Assembly: GCA_016793415.1 (NCBI GenBank)
Contig: JAEUMC010000219.1
Coordinates: 1-6,345 of the forward strand
Direction of reading: 5' to 3'
Length of the DNA: 6,345 nucleotides
Source of the DNA: Devosia sp.
GTDB taxonomy: Bacteria; Pseudomonadota; Alphaproteobacteria; Rhizobiales; Devosiaceae
Of the stretch, positions 5,285 to 6,345 are shown piece by piece (position 1 is the first letter of the stretch; each line of letters opens with the position of its first letter). A program made the translations under genes and the position numbers. The notes beneath the pieces are model-generated. The model did not search any database and was not told the DNA's origin. It worked only from the letters and a program-made list of their open reading frames with translations.

Positions 5285-6078
5285 TCCGGCGGTTGAACCT
5301 TGCGGGGCTGGTGCTGGCGCTGCTAACCGTCGTCGCAGCGGTCGCCTGGGCGTTCCCGCTGGTCTGGGCGATTATGACCACCGTGGCGCCTGAGGCCGAT
5401 GGCACAGCGCTCGATGGGCTGGCGGTGTATGCCAATGCCCTGTTCGGCACGCCGATCGGGCTCTGGTACCTCAATTCGCTGGTGACCTCGGGCACGGTCA
5501 CCGTGGTGGTGATCGGCATCAGCGCCGCCGCCGGCTATGCGATCTCGCAGCTCGAATTCTGGGGGCGGAAGGCGCTGTGGTACCTGATCCTCGCCAGCTT
5601 CATGATCCCGGTGCAGGCGCTGATCGTGAACCACTTCCTGTTGATGAACAGCTGGAAGCTGATCAACACCTGGGCCGGGGTGATCCTGCCGCAACTGATC
5701 GCGCCCATTGCGGTGATCGTCTACAAGCAGTTCTTTGACAGCGTGCCGCGCGAATTGAGCGAGGCGGCCAAGGTCGATGGCGCGAGCCATGCCCGCGTGC
5801 TGTGGAGCATCTACCTGCCGGTCAACTGGGGGGTGACGGCGGCGCTTGGTATCATCGTCTTCATCGGCGCATGGAACGCCTTCCTGTGGCCGTTCCTGGT
5901 GGTGACGAAAGAGCCGCTGATGAATGTCACGGTGGCGATCGGCCAGGTCGAGCAATATCTCGGCGTCGGCGGGCTCGCGGCGGCTTTGCTGGCCGGATTG
6001 CCGGTGGCGCTGGTCTACCTGGTGTTCCAGAAGAAGGTGACCGAGGCGATCATGCTGTCGAGCGGCATCAAGGGCTGA
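5281..6078 (+). CDS. ABC sugar transporter permease, MalG/UgpE-like
   Basis: A 265-residue second permease subunit, partner of the preceding gene, with about six membrane segments (about 7-32, 62-88, 97-122, 130-148, 184-206 and 233-250). The EAA loop is E161-A-A-K-V-D-G-A-S-H and continues to the conserved Pro at 180. The C-terminus SSGIKG matches the G-hydrophobic-K-G ending typical of MalG-type subunits. The start codon lies in the ATGA overlap with the upstream stop, so it is probably translated by reinitiation; only a weak GCGGGCG precedes it. No substrate-binding protein, ATPase, regulator or enzyme gene follows: a 238-nt non-coding stretch and an unrelated gene start come next. The pair therefore depends on partners encoded elsewhere, or the operon was split. 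No clear terminator is seen after the stop. Confidence 0.93.
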   Translation: MIRRLNLAGLVLALLTVVAAVAWAFPLVWAIMTTVAPEADGTALDGLAVYANALFGTPIGLWYLNSLVTSGTVTVVVIGISAAAGYAISQLEFWGRKALWYLILASFMIPVQALIVNHFLLMNSWKLINTWAGVILPQLIAPIAVIVYKQFFDSVPRELSEAAKVDGASHARVLWSIYLPVNWGVTAALGIIVFIGAWNAFLWPFLVVTKEPLMNVTVAIGQVEQYLGVGGLAAALLAGLPVALVYLVFQKKVTEAIMLSSGIKG

Positions 6079-6081
6079 CCC

Positions 6082-6196
6082 CGTTCAGGATGAAGCCACA
6101 GGTCCGCCACAGGGCTGCCCGGCATGTGAATGTATTATGAACGAAAACGCATGGCTCTGGCACGGGTCATGGCCTCAGCCCTTGGAATCCTGAACG
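6082..6196. other. Possibly structured non-coding stretch after the permease operon
   Basis: A perfect 10-nt inverted repeat, CGTTCAGGAT (6082-6091) and ATCCTGAACG (6187-6196), encloses a second pair, AGGGCTG (6111-6117) and CAGCCCT (6176-6182), and a third, CCCG (6118-6121) and CGGG (6163-6166). All are in nested order. They could fold into one long branched RNA or DNA structure, with a 15- to 20-nt bulge on the left side. There is no U-run. The match may be partly chance in GC-rich DNA. The rest of the 238-nt gap (to 6316) shows no gene or clear promoter. Confidence 0.3.
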
Positions 6197-6316
6197 CAAA
6201 CTTAACTGAGCTTCTCGCGGCATGCGCCACATGCATAGCTCCGGTGCGCAATACCCTACTGGTTGGGTCGGGTTGGCAGCCTTATATCAGCGTCATCAAA
6301 CAGAAGGGGAAACCAA

Positions 6317-6345
6317 ATGAACATCCGCCAGAAACTCTCGCAGTT
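6317..6345 (+). CDS. Start of an unidentified gene, cut by the right edge (possibly a methyl-accepting chemotaxis protein)
   Basis: An ATG at 6317 has AAGGGGA (6304-6310) 6 nt upstream, a good ribosome site, and opens a frame reading MNIRQKLSQ before the window ends. Chemotaxis receptors often begin with a similar short basic segment (MxIRxKL) before their first membrane helix, but nine residues cannot identify a protein, so the function is a guess. The 238 nt upstream suggest it has its own promoter. Confidence 0.55.

Noticed and set aside
2395..6230. 13-mer CGGCATGCGCCAC shared by 2395-2407 and 6218-6230, with TAGCTCCG near both
   Set aside because: One shared 13-mer is expected by chance in GC-rich DNA of this length, and the order of the two words differs, so no shared regulatory element is claimed.

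Overview
The window is GC-rich (roughly 60-65% by eye) and looks like the chromosome of an alphaproteobacterium of the Hyphomicrobiales type, perhaps near Devosia. The gene families, codon use and GC-rich dispersed palindromes suggest this; the genus is a guess. From left to right it holds: the 5' part of pgsA (minus, cut by the left edge); an intergenic stretch with a G-run and a long inverted repeat; a class I alpha DAHP synthase (aroG-like, minus) with an unusual 5' leader; a MarR-type regulator (minus) divergent from a 14-helix DHA2-family MFS transporter (plus); a ~195-nt nested inverted-repeat element; two overlapping sugar-type ABC permease genes (plus); a 238-nt intergenic stretch; and the first nine codons of another plus-strand gene.

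The most interesting part is 1692-1860 on the minus strand, just upstream of the DAHP synthase. It shows, in order, a sigma70-like promoter whose predicted start falls on or one base from an AUG, a 24-codon leader peptide with the run Tyr-Ser-Tyr-Trp-Tyr-Phe at codons 7-12 and a further Trp at codon 18, a segment that can pair with the first arm of the next hairpin, and a GC-rich terminator hairpin with six U. The well-spaced GAGGAG ribosome site and ATG of the synthase follow. This is the layout of a ribosome-mediated attenuator that would sense all three aromatic amino acids at the entry step of the shikimate pathway. The terminated transcript would be about 130 nt, leaderless, and able to exist as a separate small RNA, as is known for the trp leader of Sinorhizobium.

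The MarR/MFS pair is a typical regulator plus efflux-pump module, with an imperfect palindrome inside the transporter's promoter spacer as candidate operator. The two ABC permeases carry EAA motifs and overlap by ATGA, but no binding protein or ATPase gene lies next to them in the window. The element at 4166-4362 can be drawn as an outer stem enclosing three hairpins (a four-way junction). It ends in a T-run and may serve as the transporter's terminator. Several minus- and plus-strand genes (leader peptide, pgsA, first permease) lack a Shine-Dalgarno sequence and have promoter-like hexamers placed so that transcription would start at or within a few bases of the start codon.
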